Origin: an uncultured Eubacteriales bacterium
GTDB lineage: Bacteria > Bacillota > Clostridia > UBA1381 > UMGS1253
Direction of reading: 5' to 3'
Length of the DNA: 64,000 bases
NCBI GenBank assembly: GCA_902492065.1
Contig: CABUKE010000002.1
Span: 124,001-188,000, forward strand
Notes under the pieces: generated by a model
What the model saw: the letters and a program-made list of their open reading frames with translations, nothing else
What the model was told of the DNA's origin: nothing
Databases searched by the model: none
Translations under genes and position numbers: made by a program
In this document: in pieces, positions 23,722 to 33,084 of the stretch
How positions within the stretch are numbered: the first letter of the stretch is position 1
Layout of the letters: each line of letters opens with the position of its first letter

Positions 23722-26349
23722 TTGGCCGATATTACGCCAATGGTGGAGCAGTACCAGAAGATTAAAAGCCAGTACGCAGACTGTATTTTGTTTTTTCGGC
23801 TTGGCGACTTTTATGAAATGTTCAACGACGATGCGGTTCTCGCTTCGCGGGAGCTTGAGCTTGTACTGACTGGACGCGGCGGCAAAAAGGGAGAGGACGG
23901 CGTGCGTGAAGGCGGCATGCCGATGTGCGGCGTTCCGTTTCACAGCGCCGACTCCTACATAGCTAAACTGGTCGCAAAGGGCTATAAGGTTGCCATCTGT
24001 GAACAGATGGAGGATCCCGCACTGACAAAAGGACTCGTAAAGCGCGACGTAATCAAAATTGTCACACCCGGGACAGTAACGGATACCCGTTCGCTCGACG
24101 AGAAGAAAAATAATTTTCTCGCGCTGATTTACTGCGGAAGCGGCGCACAGACGTCTCTTGTGTTTGCTGATATTTCCACAGGTGAGCTGTTTACGACAAA
24201 GCTGCGCGGAATCGACGAGGCCGCGGTACTCGACGAGCTTGCCAGCTTTAACCCTTCAGAGATTCTGTTCTGCCGCAAGGCAAAGGAAAGCTATGAGCGC
24301 GCGGTTAAGGGGCGGTTTGACCTCTATATCGGAAACATTGACGAAGAATTTTTCCAGTATGACATGGCAAAAAGCGCAATTCAGGACGAGATGGAAACGG
24401 ACGACTTTTCGCTCGTCGGCTTGCCGGATGATAAAGACCTCATCTGTGCAGTCGGCGCCACAATCCTGTATCTGAGCGACACGCAAAAATCCTCCCTGTT
24501 CCGTGTGCTGGACATCCGCTATTATGAAACGGAGCAGTATATGGGGATTGACTACAATACGCGCCGAAATTTGGAGCTGACGCAGTCCATGCGCGAAAAA
24601 GCCAAAAAAGGGACGCTTTTGTGGGTGCTAGACCGGACGAAAACCTCCATGGGCGGGCGACTGTTGACGCAGTGGATTGAAAAACCGCTTCTTAGCCCCG
24701 CCGCTATCGAGAAGCGGCAGCAGGGCGTGGCGGAGCTGAAGGACAATATGATGCTGCGCGAGGAACTGCAGGAGGATCTGGACGGGATTTACGACATTTC
24801 GCGCCTGATTGGGCGGATTTCGCTCGGGAGTGCAACCCCGCGCGATATGATTTCCCTGCGGGAGTCGCTGCGCGCGCTTCCGGCAATCGAGCTGAAGCTA
24901 TCAAAGTGTACAAGCCCTATTTTACAGGAACAGCTCGATAATCTCGACCTTTTGTCTGACGTAAAAGATTTACTGTATGCCGCTATTGACGACAAAGCGC
25001 CGATAAGCACGGCAAACGGCGGCGTCATTAAGGATGGCTATAACGCGAGTGTGGACGAATACCGCACCGCACAGCGCGAGGGGAAGACCTGGCTGGCGGA
25101 CGTGCAGCAATACGAACGGGAAAGGACAGGGATTAAAAACCTGAAGGTCGGCTATAACAAAGTGTTCGGCTATTATATCGAGGTCAGCAAGGGGCAGACG
25201 GGCTCTGTGCCGGACTATTATGTGCGCAAGCAGACTCTCGTCAACGGCGAGCGATACATAACGCCTAAGCTCAAAGAAATTGAAAATGTTATCATTGGTG
25301 CGGAGGAACGGCTCGTCCGTCTGGAAGCGCATCTGTTTGATGAACTGCGGCAGAAAATCTGCGCGCAGATTGAGCGGCTCAAAAAGACAGCGGGCGTAAT
25401 TGCTGTTACGGACGTACTGTGCGCACTGGCGGAAACGGCACAGCAGAACCACTACTGTATGCCGACAGTCGACGCGTCCGGCGTAATCGAAATCAAGGAC
25501 GGGCGGCACCCCGTTGTGGAGAAAATGCTGAAAAATGAACTGTTTGTCCCAAACGATACGTTTTTGGATTTGGAAGGTGACCGTCTCTGTATCATCACCG
25601 GCCCGAATATGGCCGGTAAATCGACCTATATGCGTCAGGTAGCGCTCATTACGCTCATGGCGCAGATTGGGAGTTTTGTCCCCGCGGCGTCTGCACAGAT
25701 TGGCGTGGTGGATAAGATCTTTACCCGCGTCGGCGCGTCGGACGATTTGTCGACCGGGCAGAGCACGTTCATGGTCGAGATGAACGAAGTGACAAATATT
25801 TTGAAAAATGCGACGCAGAACTCACTGATTGTACTCGATGAGATTGGCCGCGGAACAAGTACCTACGATGGACTCTCGATTGCGTGGGCAGTAGCGGAGT
25901 ATATCTGCGATAAGGCAAAAATCGGCGCAAAGACGCTGTTTTCGACGCACTATCACGAGCTAACGGAGTTAGAGAGCCGTCTGGACGGTGTGAAAAACTA
26001 TTGCAGTGTTGTAAAAAAACGCGGTGACGACATTACCTTCCTGCGTAAAATCGTAAAAGACGGTGCAGACGGCAGCTATGGAATTGAGGTGGCCGCACTG
26101 GCGGGCATTCCCGCCGAGGTGACGCACCGGGCAAAAGAAATTTTCCGGATTTTGGAGCAAAACGACGTCAACAAAGGCTCGTATCAACTTGAGGTACTCG
26201 ACACGGTGGCCTATGCGCCAGCGAGCCTTAGCGAGGAGACTGACAACGAGATTACGCGAGAGCTGAAAAACATGGATGTGACGACTTTTACGCCAATTGA
26301 GGCACTTAATAAGTTATATGAGCTTGCAAGCCGGGCAAAAGAACTGTAA
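23722..26349 (+). CDS. mutS: DNA mismatch repair protein MutS
   Basis: This is an 875-residue MutS1 protein. The mismatch-binding F-x-E motif lies in FFRLGDFYEMF near residue 28; connector, lever and clamp domains follow. The ATPase has Walker A GPNMAGKSTYMRQ near residue 630, VLDEIGRGTST and FSTHYHEL. It recognises mismatches and recruits MutL. The start is TTG 23722, supported by AAAGGAGG 7 bases upstream. Its C-terminal helix-turn-helix dimer region is present, so the protein is complete. Confidence 0.97.
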   Translation: MADITPMVEQYQKIKSQYADCILFFRLGDFYEMFNDDAVLASRELELVLTGRGGKKGEDGVREGGMPMCGVPFHSADSYIAKLVAKGYKVAICEQMEDPALTKGLVKRDVIKIVTPGTVTDTRSLDEKKNNFLALIYCGSGAQTSLVFADISTGELFTTKLRGIDEAAVLDELASFNPSEILFCRKAKESYERAVKGRFDLYIGNIDEEFFQYDMAKSAIQDEMETDDFSLVGLPDDKDLICAVGATILYLSDTQKSSLFRVLDIRYYETEQYMGIDYNTRRNLELTQSMREKAKKGTLLWVLDRTKTSMGGRLLTQWIEKPLLSPAAIEKRQQGVAELKDNMMLREELQEDLDGIYDISRLIGRISLGSATPRDMISLRESLRALPAIELKLSKCTSPILQEQLDNLDLLSDVKDLLYAAIDDKAPISTANGGVIKDGYNASVDEYRTAQREGKTWLADVQQYERERTGIKNLKVGYNKVFGYYIEVSKGQTGSVPDYYVRKQTLVNGERYITPKLKEIENVIIGAEERLVRLEAHLFDELRQKICAQIERLKKTAGVIAVTDVLCALAETAQQNHYCMPTVDASGVIEIKDGRHPVVEKMLKNELFVPNDTFLDLEGDRLCIITGPNMAGKSTYMRQVALITLMAQIGSFVPAASAQIGVVDKIFTRVGASDDLSTGQSTFMVEMNEVTNILKNATQNSLIVLDEIGRGTSTYDGLSIAWAVAEYICDKAKIGAKTLFSTHYHELTELESRLDGVKNYCSVVKKRGDDITFLRKIVKDGADGSYGIEVAALAGIPAEVTHRAKEIFRILEQNDVNKGSYQLEVLDTVAYAPASLSEETDNEITRELKNMDVTTFTPIEALNKLYELASRAKEL

Positions 26350-26385
26350 AGGAATATTGCTTTACATGCTGGAAAGGCGGTGCCT

Positions 26386-28329
26386 ATGGGAAAAATTAAT
26401 ATATTAGACGCGTCTGTTGCCAACATGATTGCCGCCGGAGAGGTGGTGGAGCGTCCTGCCTCCGTTATCAAGGAGCTAATAGAAAACGCGCTCGACGCAG
26501 GCGCAAGCGAAATCACGGTAGAGATCAAAAATGGCGGCATTTCCTATATGCGCGTTACAGACAATGGGCGCGGCATTGATGCAGGCGACGTGGGTCTCGC
26601 CTTTATGCGACACGCGACGAGCAAAATTCTTGAGGCAAAGGATCTTGAAAAGATTGGGACGCTCGGCTTCCGCGGCGAGGCGCTCTGTTCCATTGCCGCC
26701 GTGGCGCGGGTTTCCATGACGACGAAGACGGTGGAGGCGAAGAATGCTGTTCGCGTCTATATTGAGGGCGGCGAGATGGAGGACGTTGGCGAGGCTGGCG
26801 CGCCGAACGGTACGACGGTGGAGGTCAAAAGTTTGTTCTATAACACACCCGCTCGCATGAAATTTTTAAAAAAGGATACGACAGAGGCGGGCTATATCAC
26901 CGATATTGTAGAAAAGTTTGTTCTGTCGCACCCGGATGTGTCGTTTTGGTTTATCAATAACGGGAAACAGGTTCTTTTTTCCGCCGGGGACGGCAGTATG
27001 ACGAATGCGATTTATACCGTGTACGGAAAGGATTATGCCCGTTCCGTTCTGCCGATTGACTACGGCGATTCTGTGATGCGTGCGACGGGATATATCGGAA
27101 AGAGCAACCTGAGCCGTCCAAACCGGCGGCAGCAGAGCTTTTTCGTTAACGGCCGCTCCATCCAGAGCAAAACGATGACGGCCGCTCTGGAAGAGGCGTA
27201 TAAAAATCAAATCATGATTGGTAAATTCCCTTTTGCAGTCATTGATTTGCTGGTGAATCCGGCATTTGTGGACGTAAATGTGCATCCGCACAAAACTGAG
27301 GTTAAGTTTTCCGACGAACGTAAGGTGTTCGATACAGTTTACTGGGCGGTAAAAAATGCGCTCTACGAAAAGCCGATTGTGCCGCAGGTTGAGCTGTCGA
27401 AAACGACGACCAAAAAAGATGCGTATAAAAGCGAAACATTTGCCGCTGCGCAGCGGCCTTACATACAGGTTCCCATACCGAGCCGGACAGAAACAGTTGC
27501 TCCCGCTCCGCGGGTGCAGGAATATAAGTATGAGCAGCCTGCCGCTGTGCCCGCACGAGAGCCTGCGCAGGAGCAGATTGTCATAGAGCGAAGTAATACA
27601 GTTATGCAGGAGAAAACGGAAACGCCATATCGGGCGGAGCACGTATCTGTGGCGAAGGATGTGAAGCAGGCCGAGGCGGCCATGCCTGTGCAGCAAAAGC
27701 AGGAAGTTGCGCCTGCGTATGCGGCAGAACCCGAATCGTCGGAGCCGGAATCAAAGGATTATACAATAGTCGGGCAGTTGTTCGATACGTATATTGTGCT
27801 TGAGCGCGGCGACGAGGTCTTGCTCATTGACCAGCATGCGGCGCACGAGCGCCTTGGTTATGAGCAGCTCCGCCGCGATTTGGCACAGCATACGCCGCGG
27901 ATACAGTCTTTGCTGTCCCCAGTAGTGGTCGATTTATCTGCGCCGGAGTTTTCTTATGTAACGGAAAATCTGGAGCGTTTTTCGGCGCTGGGGTTTGACG
28001 TGTCGGAATTTGGGAAAAATACAATATTAATCAGCGGCGCACCAATGGGGATTGCGTATGAAGACATTGGGGATTTATTTGTTGAGCTGACCGGACAGAT
28101 GATGGCACAAAACAAACAGATTATCAGCGAAACGTACGAATATGCGCTTTACACCATAGCCTGCAAGGCGGCAATCAAGGCAAACCACCGCCTGAGTGAG
28201 ATAGAAATTCACGCACTGGTCGACGAGGTGTTTGCGCTCGACGGAATCAATACCTGCCCGCACGGGCGGCCGATTACAATTTCCCTGACGAAGCGCGAAC
28301 TGGAAAAGCAGTTTAAGCGTATTGTATAG
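26386..28329 (+). CDS. mutL: DNA mismatch repair endonuclease MutL
   Basis: This is a 647-residue protein. The N-terminal GHKL ATPase shows ENALDAGA, DNGRGI and GFRGEAL. A low-complexity linker of Ala, Pro, Glu and Gln (about 345-455) is followed by the dimerisation domain. The endonuclease motif DQHA-x2-E-x4-E is present as DQHAAHERLGYE, along with CPHGRP near the end. MutL here should therefore nick DNA itself, as expected for a bacterium without MutH. ATG 26386 has GGCGG 5 bases upstream; GTG 26380 overlaps that site. It follows mutS within 40 bases. Confidence 0.96.
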   Translation: MGKINILDASVANMIAAGEVVERPASVIKELIENALDAGASEITVEIKNGGISYMRVTDNGRGIDAGDVGLAFMRHATSKILEAKDLEKIGTLGFRGEALCSIAAVARVSMTTKTVEAKNAVRVYIEGGEMEDVGEAGAPNGTTVEVKSLFYNTPARMKFLKKDTTEAGYITDIVEKFVLSHPDVSFWFINNGKQVLFSAGDGSMTNAIYTVYGKDYARSVLPIDYGDSVMRATGYIGKSNLSRPNRRQQSFFVNGRSIQSKTMTAALEEAYKNQIMIGKFPFAVIDLLVNPAFVDVNVHPHKTEVKFSDERKVFDTVYWAVKNALYEKPIVPQVELSKTTTKKDAYKSETFAAAQRPYIQVPIPSRTETVAPAPRVQEYKYEQPAAVPAREPAQEQIVIERSNTVMQEKTETPYRAEHVSVAKDVKQAEAAMPVQQKQEVAPAYAAEPESSEPESKDYTIVGQLFDTYIVLERGDEVLLIDQHAAHERLGYEQLRRDLAQHTPRIQSLLSPVVVDLSAPEFSYVTENLERFSALGFDVSEFGKNTILISGAPMGIAYEDIGDLFVELTGQMMAQNKQIISETYEYALYTIACKAAIKANHRLSEIEIHALVDEVFALDGINTCPHGRPITISLTKRELEKQFKRIV

Positions 28330-28341
28330 AAAGGAATCACG

Positions 28342-29274
28342 ATGGAAAAAATACCGCTCATTGTGGTGGCTGGGCCGACTGCCTCCGGCAAAACACGTCT
28401 TGCAGTCGAAATTGCAAAGCGTTATGGCGGGGAAGTCGTCTCTGCCGACAGTATGCAGATTTATAAATACATGAACATTGGTACGGCAAAGCCGACAGAG
28501 CAGGAGATGGACGGCGTTGCCCATCATATGCTCGATATCGTATATCCGGACGAGCCGTTTTCCGTCGCCCAGTACGCAGAATCGGCGCGCAAAAAGATTG
28601 CCGATGTCCATGCGCGGGGGCGGATTCCTGTTTTGGCAGGCGGTACGGGGCTGTATATTGACCATGTAGTACAAGGCGTCCGGCTTGCCGAGATGGAGAC
28701 GGATTTTTCCCTGCGGGAACGGCTGAACAATGAGGCGAGGGAAAAGGGAAACCAGTTTCTTTACGACAGGCTGCTCCAACTTGACCCAGAAGCGGCGGCG
28801 AGCATCCATCCGAACAATATCCGCCGTGTGATTCGTGCGCTTGAAGTCTATGAAGCGACGGGGCAAACCTTTACCGAACAGGTGAAGCACTCGAAGGAAA
28901 AAGAAAGTCCCTATAATGCTTTGATGTTCATGCCGGATTGGGACCGCGCGATGCTTTATGAGAGGATCGACCTGCGGGTTGACAGTATGATGAAGGAGGG
29001 CCTGTTTGAAGAATTTTGCACGCTTGTACAAATGGGCTATGGGAAAAAACTCAACTCCATGCAGGCGATTGGATATAAGGAGCTGTACGACTATTACTAC
29101 GGCCTGTGTGCAATGGGGGAGGCTGTCAATCTCATCAAACGGCATTCCCGTCGGTATGCAAAGCGCCAGCTTACGTGGTTTCGGCGGTATCCGGAGCTGG
29201 TTCACCTTGATGCGGCAGGGGATATAACGGCGCAATGCTTTCATAAAATTGATACATGGTTGAAAAATGTATAA
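28342..29274 (+). CDS. miaA: tRNA dimethylallyltransferase
   Basis: This is a 310-residue P-loop enzyme. GPTASGKTRLAVE near the N-terminus binds the diphosphate, DSMQIYKYMNIGTAKP is the dimethylallyl-site motif, GGTGLY follows, and QAIGYKEL is in the C-terminal half. It adds the dimethylallyl group to A37 of tRNAs, producing the i6A substrate of MiaB encoded six kilobases upstream in the same unit. It starts 12 bases after the mutL stop with AAAGGAAT upstream. A terminator directly after it marks the end of the purL-to-miaA run. Confidence 0.96.
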   Translation: MEKIPLIVVAGPTASGKTRLAVEIAKRYGGEVVSADSMQIYKYMNIGTAKPTEQEMDGVAHHMLDIVYPDEPFSVAQYAESARKKIADVHARGRIPVLAGGTGLYIDHVVQGVRLAEMETDFSLRERLNNEAREKGNQFLYDRLLQLDPEAAASIHPNNIRRVIRALEVYEATGQTFTEQVKHSKEKESPYNALMFMPDWDRAMLYERIDLRVDSMMKEGLFEEFCTLVQMGYGKKLNSMQAIGYKELYDYYYGLCAMGEAVNLIKRHSRRYAKRQLTWFRRYPELVHLDAAGDITAQCFHKIDTWLKNV

Positions 29275-29280
29275 AATGGG

Positions 29281-29303
29281 CGGGCTTTTGACGCCCGTTT
29301 TTT
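29281..29303 (+). terminator. Intrinsic terminator after miaA
   Basis: CGGGC (29281-29285) pairs with GCCCG (29293-29297) and is followed directly by a run of T to 29303; an alternative register GGGCG/CGCCC is also possible. Confidence 0.85.
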
Positions 29304-29376
29304 GTACTTTCTTTTCTAAATGATTTTTGTTATTTTGAAAACTTTATTCATGCTTTCGACTAAGATTGGAAACTGC

Positions 29377-29405
29377 TTGACTTTGAAATGGCTAACTGCT
29401 ACAAT
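29377..29405 (+). promoter_or_regulatory. Promoter of the leuA-cimA unit
   Basis: TTGACT (29377-29382), 17-base spacer, TACAAT (29400-29405) with TG at 29397-29398 as an extended -10. The leader of about 45 bases has a small AT-only hairpin (AATACA/TGTATT) before a T-rich stretch, but no leader peptide or T-box. Confidence 0.8.
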
Positions 29406-29457
29406 AGCTGTAATACATTTTATGTATTTATTTTTTTAAGAAGGAGGACGTGTTATC

Positions 29458-30963
29458 ATGTCAGGAAAAATTCGGTTTTTTGATACTACTTTACGTGACG
29501 GCGAGCAAACCCCCGGGGTCAACATGAATCTCGAGGAAAAAATGGGGATAGCACGTCAGCTAGAACGCATGGGCATAGATGTGATTGAGGCCGGCTTTGC
29601 AGCAGCTTCACCCGGCGACTTTCACACAATCAGCGAGATTTCCAAAACGGTAAAAGATTCCTTTGTTTGCAGCCTTGCGCGTGCGGTAAAGGGCGACATT
29701 GATGCCGCATGGGATGCGGTGAGGGGTGCGAAACGGCCATATATCCATACCTTCATTGCAACGAGCGACATCCATATGCAGTACAAACTCAAGATGAGTG
29801 AGGAGCAGGTGTTTGAGCGCGCGGTTGAGTCGGTACGCTATGCAAAGAAATTCTGTGAAGAAGTCGAATTTTCGGCTGAGGATGCGTCGCGCAGCAGGCT
29901 TGAATTTCTGTACCGTTTGTTTGAAGCAGTGATTAAAGAGGGGGCGACGTGCATCAACGTCCCCGATACGGTCGGCTATACTATGCCGCATGAATTTTTT
30001 GCAATGATTCAGAAAATCCGTGAGAATGTAAACGGCATTGATAAAGTGTTTTTAAGTGTGCATTGCCATAACGACTTGGGACTGGCGGCAGCCAACACGC
30101 TCGCGGCTATCCGTGCGGGCGCAACACAGGCGGAGTGTACCATCAACGGGCTTGGCGAGCGCGCCGGCAACACCTCCTTTGAGGAAGTTGTCATGTCGCT
30201 CAAGACGCGGCCTGAGCTTTACGGCGGCGCAACCCTTGATGTTGACACAACGCAGATTGGGCGTACCAGCAAGCTGGTTTCCAGCATTTCCGGCGTTCCA
30301 ATCAATCCGCTTAAACCGATTATCGGCGCCAATGCGTTTGCACATGAGTCGGGCATTCACCAAGACGGCGTACTCAAGAACCCGCTCACTTACGAAATTA
30401 TGACGCCGGAGTCAATTGGCCTTTCCAAAACAAAGCTTGCGCTTGGGAAGCTCTCGGGCCGCGCAGCCTTTAAAGAACATATCAAAGAGATGGGGTTTGA
30501 GCTTGACCAGGAAGCGCTTGATAAGGCGTTTGCAAAGTTTAAAGACCTTGCGGACAAGAAAAAGACTGTAACAGACGAAGATATTGAGGCGATTGTAAAC
30601 GAGCGCATGGCGCAGATTCCCGAAGTATATACGATGGAATCGTTCCAGATCAACAGTGGCAACAACATGATTGCAACGGCCACGGTCACGATGCAGAAGG
30701 AAGATAAAACCTTTACTGATGCGGCCACCGGCGACGGCCCGGTAGATGCCATGTTCCAGACGATTGACCGCATGACGGGAATCAGCGCAACGCTCGACAG
30801 CTATAACCTGCGCGCTGTTACGGATGGCACGGACGCGCTCAGCGAAGCGAGCGTCATGATTAGCGTTGGAGAGAAAAAATACCGTGGAAAGGCGGTCAGC
30901 ATCGACGTTATTGAGGCGAGCGCAAAGGCATATCTGAATGCAATCAATCGAAGCATGTTATAA
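29458..30963 (+). CDS. leuA: 2-isopropylmalate synthase
   Basis: This is a 501-residue DRE-TIM enzyme. DTTLRDGEQTPGV carries the metal and acetyl-CoA site residues, HCHNDLGLA gives the His metal ligands, NGLGERAGN is conserved, and HESGIHQDGVLK lies in the linker region. The C-terminal LeuA dimer domain (about 360-500) is the leucine feedback domain. It condenses acetyl-CoA with 2-oxoisovalerate in leucine synthesis. Family members can be homocitrate or citramalate synthases; the length and motifs favour LeuA. GAAGGAGG precedes ATG 29458. Confidence 0.93.
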   Translation: MSGKIRFFDTTLRDGEQTPGVNMNLEEKMGIARQLERMGIDVIEAGFAAASPGDFHTISEISKTVKDSFVCSLARAVKGDIDAAWDAVRGAKRPYIHTFIATSDIHMQYKLKMSEEQVFERAVESVRYAKKFCEEVEFSAEDASRSRLEFLYRLFEAVIKEGATCINVPDTVGYTMPHEFFAMIQKIRENVNGIDKVFLSVHCHNDLGLAAANTLAAIRAGATQAECTINGLGERAGNTSFEEVVMSLKTRPELYGGATLDVDTTQIGRTSKLVSSISGVPINPLKPIIGANAFAHESGIHQDGVLKNPLTYEIMTPESIGLSKTKLALGKLSGRAAFKEHIKEMGFELDQEALDKAFAKFKDLADKKKTVTDEDIEAIVNERMAQIPEVYTMESFQINSGNNMIATATVTMQKEDKTFTDAATGDGPVDAMFQTIDRMTGISATLDSYNLRAVTDGTDALSEASVMISVGEKKYRGKAVSIDVIEASAKAYLNAINRSML

Positions 30964-30976
30964 AGGGTGTGATTGT

Positions 30977-32566
30977 TTGGAACGAAAAAAAATCGCAATA
31001 CTCGATTCGACTTTACGCGACGGCGCGCAGGCGGAGGGGATTTCCTTCTCCGTCAGCGACAAAATAAAAATTGTAAAGACGCTTGATGAGCTTGGCGTTA
31101 CGTATATTGAGGCAGGGAACCCCGGCTCGAACCCAAAAGATTTGGAATTTTTTGCACAGGCAAAACATATGCAGCTTACGAATGCGAAGCTCTGCGCCTT
31201 TGGTTCAACCTGTCGGGTAGGAACGCCGCCGCAGGAGGATGCAAACGTCCGCTCGCTGCTTGACGCTGACACGCCGGCGGTTTCTGTCTTCGGTAAGGCG
31301 TGGGACTTGCACGTTACCGATATTTTGAAGGCGACGCTGGAGCAGAATTTGGAGATTATTGCGGATACGATTGCTTTTTTTAAGGAAAACGGGAAGGAAG
31401 TTATTTTTGATGCGGAGCATTTCTTTGATGGCTACCGTGCAAACCGTGCGTATGCGCTTGCATGTATTGACGCCGCACAGGAAGCTGGCGCAGACTGCAT
31501 TGTGCTCTGCGACACAAACGGAGCCACCTTCCCGAACGAGATTGGGCAGATTACCGGAGAGGTGGCAGAGCGGCTTCACACAGCAGTTGGAATCCACTGC
31601 CACAACGACGTTGGCGTAGCAGTCGCAAATTCCATGCTCGCAGTCCAGGCCGGGGCCGTACACGTACAGGGAACGATGAACGGAATCGGCGAGCGGTGCG
31701 GTAATGCCAATCTTTGCACAATTCTGCCCAATTTGGAGCTGAAGCTTGGATATTCCTGCCTGAAGCCGGGCAAATTAGAGGATATTACTGATGCCGCGCG
31801 CTATATCAGTGAGATTGCTAATATTTCTCACGATGAGCGCCAGCCCTACGTTGGCTCCTGTGCGTTCGCACACAAGGGCGGGATGCATGTGGACGGTGTG
31901 CTCAAAAACCCAAAAACATTTGAGCACATTGCCCCGGAGAGTGTGGGCAATACGCGCCGTGTGCTGATTAGCGAAATGGCGGGACGGGCGAATTTGCTAA
32001 AAGCGATTCACAAAATTAACCCCACGCTTGATAAACACAGTTCGGCGGTTGGAAAAGTAATGGACCAACTCAAGGAACTGGAGTATGAAGGATATCAGTT
32101 TGAAGGCGCGGAAAGCTCGATGGAGCTTTTGATTCGGAAGATTCTGGGCAAATATAAGCCGTATTTTGACTTAAACCAGTTTAAAGTAATTGTCAGCGAG
32201 CCGAGTGGGGAGGAGCTGAGTTCGTCTGCCCTGATTAAGATTCACGTTGGCAGCGAGGCATCCATCACAGCGGCGGAGGGTAACGGCCCGGTGGATGCGC
32301 TCGACAAAGCGCTCCGCGGTGCGCTCGAGCATTTCTATCCTCAGCTCGCCTGTGTTCGATTGACGGACTACAAGGTACGTGTGCTTGACAGCCAAAATGC
32401 AACGGGGTCAAAGGTTCGCGTTTTGGTTGAGTCGTCGGACGGTGTGCGGAGCTGGAGTACCGTCGGCGTATCAACTGATATTATTGAGGCGAGCTGGCAT
32501 GCGCTGGTGGATTCGCTCGAATATAAGCTGCTCTTAGATACAGCAGGAGCTTCTGAGAAAAAATAA
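30977..32566 (+). CDS. cimA: Citramalate synthase
   Basis: This is a 529-residue homolog of LeuA in a distinct subfamily. DSTLRDGAQAEGISFS at the N-terminus is characteristic of CimA-type citramalate synthase, with HCHNDVGVAVANS and NGIGERCGNAN following; CAFAHKGGMHVDGVLK and a C-terminal regulatory domain complete it. It condenses pyruvate and acetyl-CoA to (R)-citramalate, giving 2-oxobutyrate for isoleucine without threonine. TTG 30977 is chosen because AAAGGGTG lies 7-8 bases upstream; ATG 30938 would lie inside leuA. The pair leuA-cimA suggests joint control of branched-chain amino acid entry steps. Confidence 0.92.
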   Translation: MERKKIAILDSTLRDGAQAEGISFSVSDKIKIVKTLDELGVTYIEAGNPGSNPKDLEFFAQAKHMQLTNAKLCAFGSTCRVGTPPQEDANVRSLLDADTPAVSVFGKAWDLHVTDILKATLEQNLEIIADTIAFFKENGKEVIFDAEHFFDGYRANRAYALACIDAAQEAGADCIVLCDTNGATFPNEIGQITGEVAERLHTAVGIHCHNDVGVAVANSMLAVQAGAVHVQGTMNGIGERCGNANLCTILPNLELKLGYSCLKPGKLEDITDAARYISEIANISHDERQPYVGSCAFAHKGGMHVDGVLKNPKTFEHIAPESVGNTRRVLISEMAGRANLLKAIHKINPTLDKHSSAVGKVMDQLKELEYEGYQFEGAESSMELLIRKILGKYKPYFDLNQFKVIVSEPSGEELSSSALIKIHVGSEASITAAEGNGPVDALDKALRGALEHFYPQLACVRLTDYKVRVLDSQNATGSKVRVLVESSDGVRSWSTVGVSTDIIEASWHALVDSLEYKLLLDTAGASEKK

Positions 32567-32586
32567 GAATCAGGAGGGCGGACGGG

Positions 32587-33063
32587 ATGGAACGGGAAAT
32601 GAGAACGGTAGCAGACTCACGAGTGGAACAGATACAAATTGTCATGCCGGAACATATCAACGGCTATGGGCGGCTGTTTGGCGGCCAGCTCGTAGCGTGG
32701 ATTGACGTAGTGGCGGGCGTTGTTGCGCGGCGGCATTGTCATAACGAGATTACGACAGTATGTATTGACAATCTGATCTTCAAAGCGCCGGCCTATGCAA
32801 ACGAAACGGTAATTCTGATCGGGCGGCTCAGCTATGTTGGGACAACGTCGATGGAGGTTCGGGTCGATACGTATGTCGAGGCGCTCGACGGCGCGAGGAC
32901 ACTGGTCAATACGGCCTATCTTGTCATGGTAGCGCTTGATGGAAAAGAGCGTCCAATGCCGGTTCCGGGGCTTACGCTCGTGTCTGATGAGGAGCGCGCC
33001 GAGTGGGAGGCGGGCAAACGCCGCAGCGAGCTGCGTAAGCAGAGACGGCTGGAGCAGTATTGA
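32587..33063 (+). CDS. Acyl-CoA thioesterase (hotdog fold, YciA-like)
   Basis: The protein has 158 residues. HINGYGRLFGGQLVAWID is the hotdog helix motif of the acyl-CoA hydrolase (YciA/BACH) family, with the conserved Asp in the WID segment, and a short basic C-terminal tail (KRRSELRKQRRLEQ) follows the fold. Such enzymes hydrolyse short- to long-chain acyl-CoAs in the cytosol. It starts 20 bases after cimA with AGGAGGG upstream and is probably cotranscribed. The exact substrate cannot be told; propionyl- or branched-chain acyl-CoA would suit the neighbourhood but is only a guess. Confidence 0.88.
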   Translation: MEREMRTVADSRVEQIQIVMPEHINGYGRLFGGQLVAWIDVVAGVVARRHCHNEITTVCIDNLIFKAPAYANETVILIGRLSYVGTTSMEVRVDTYVEALDGARTLVNTAYLVMVALDGKERPMPVPGLTLVSDEERAEWEAGKRRSELRKQRRLEQY

Positions 33064-33084
33064 TAGACTTAGGAGAATTCTTAA

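Noticed and set aside
28075..29244. 389-codon open frame on the - strand opposite mutL and miaA
   Set aside because: It spans two real genes in antisense and has no recognisable motifs.
30938..30976. Longer cimA beginning at ATG 30938
   Set aside because: It would start within the end of leuA; a ribosome site before TTG 30977 and the family N-terminus favour the shorter form.
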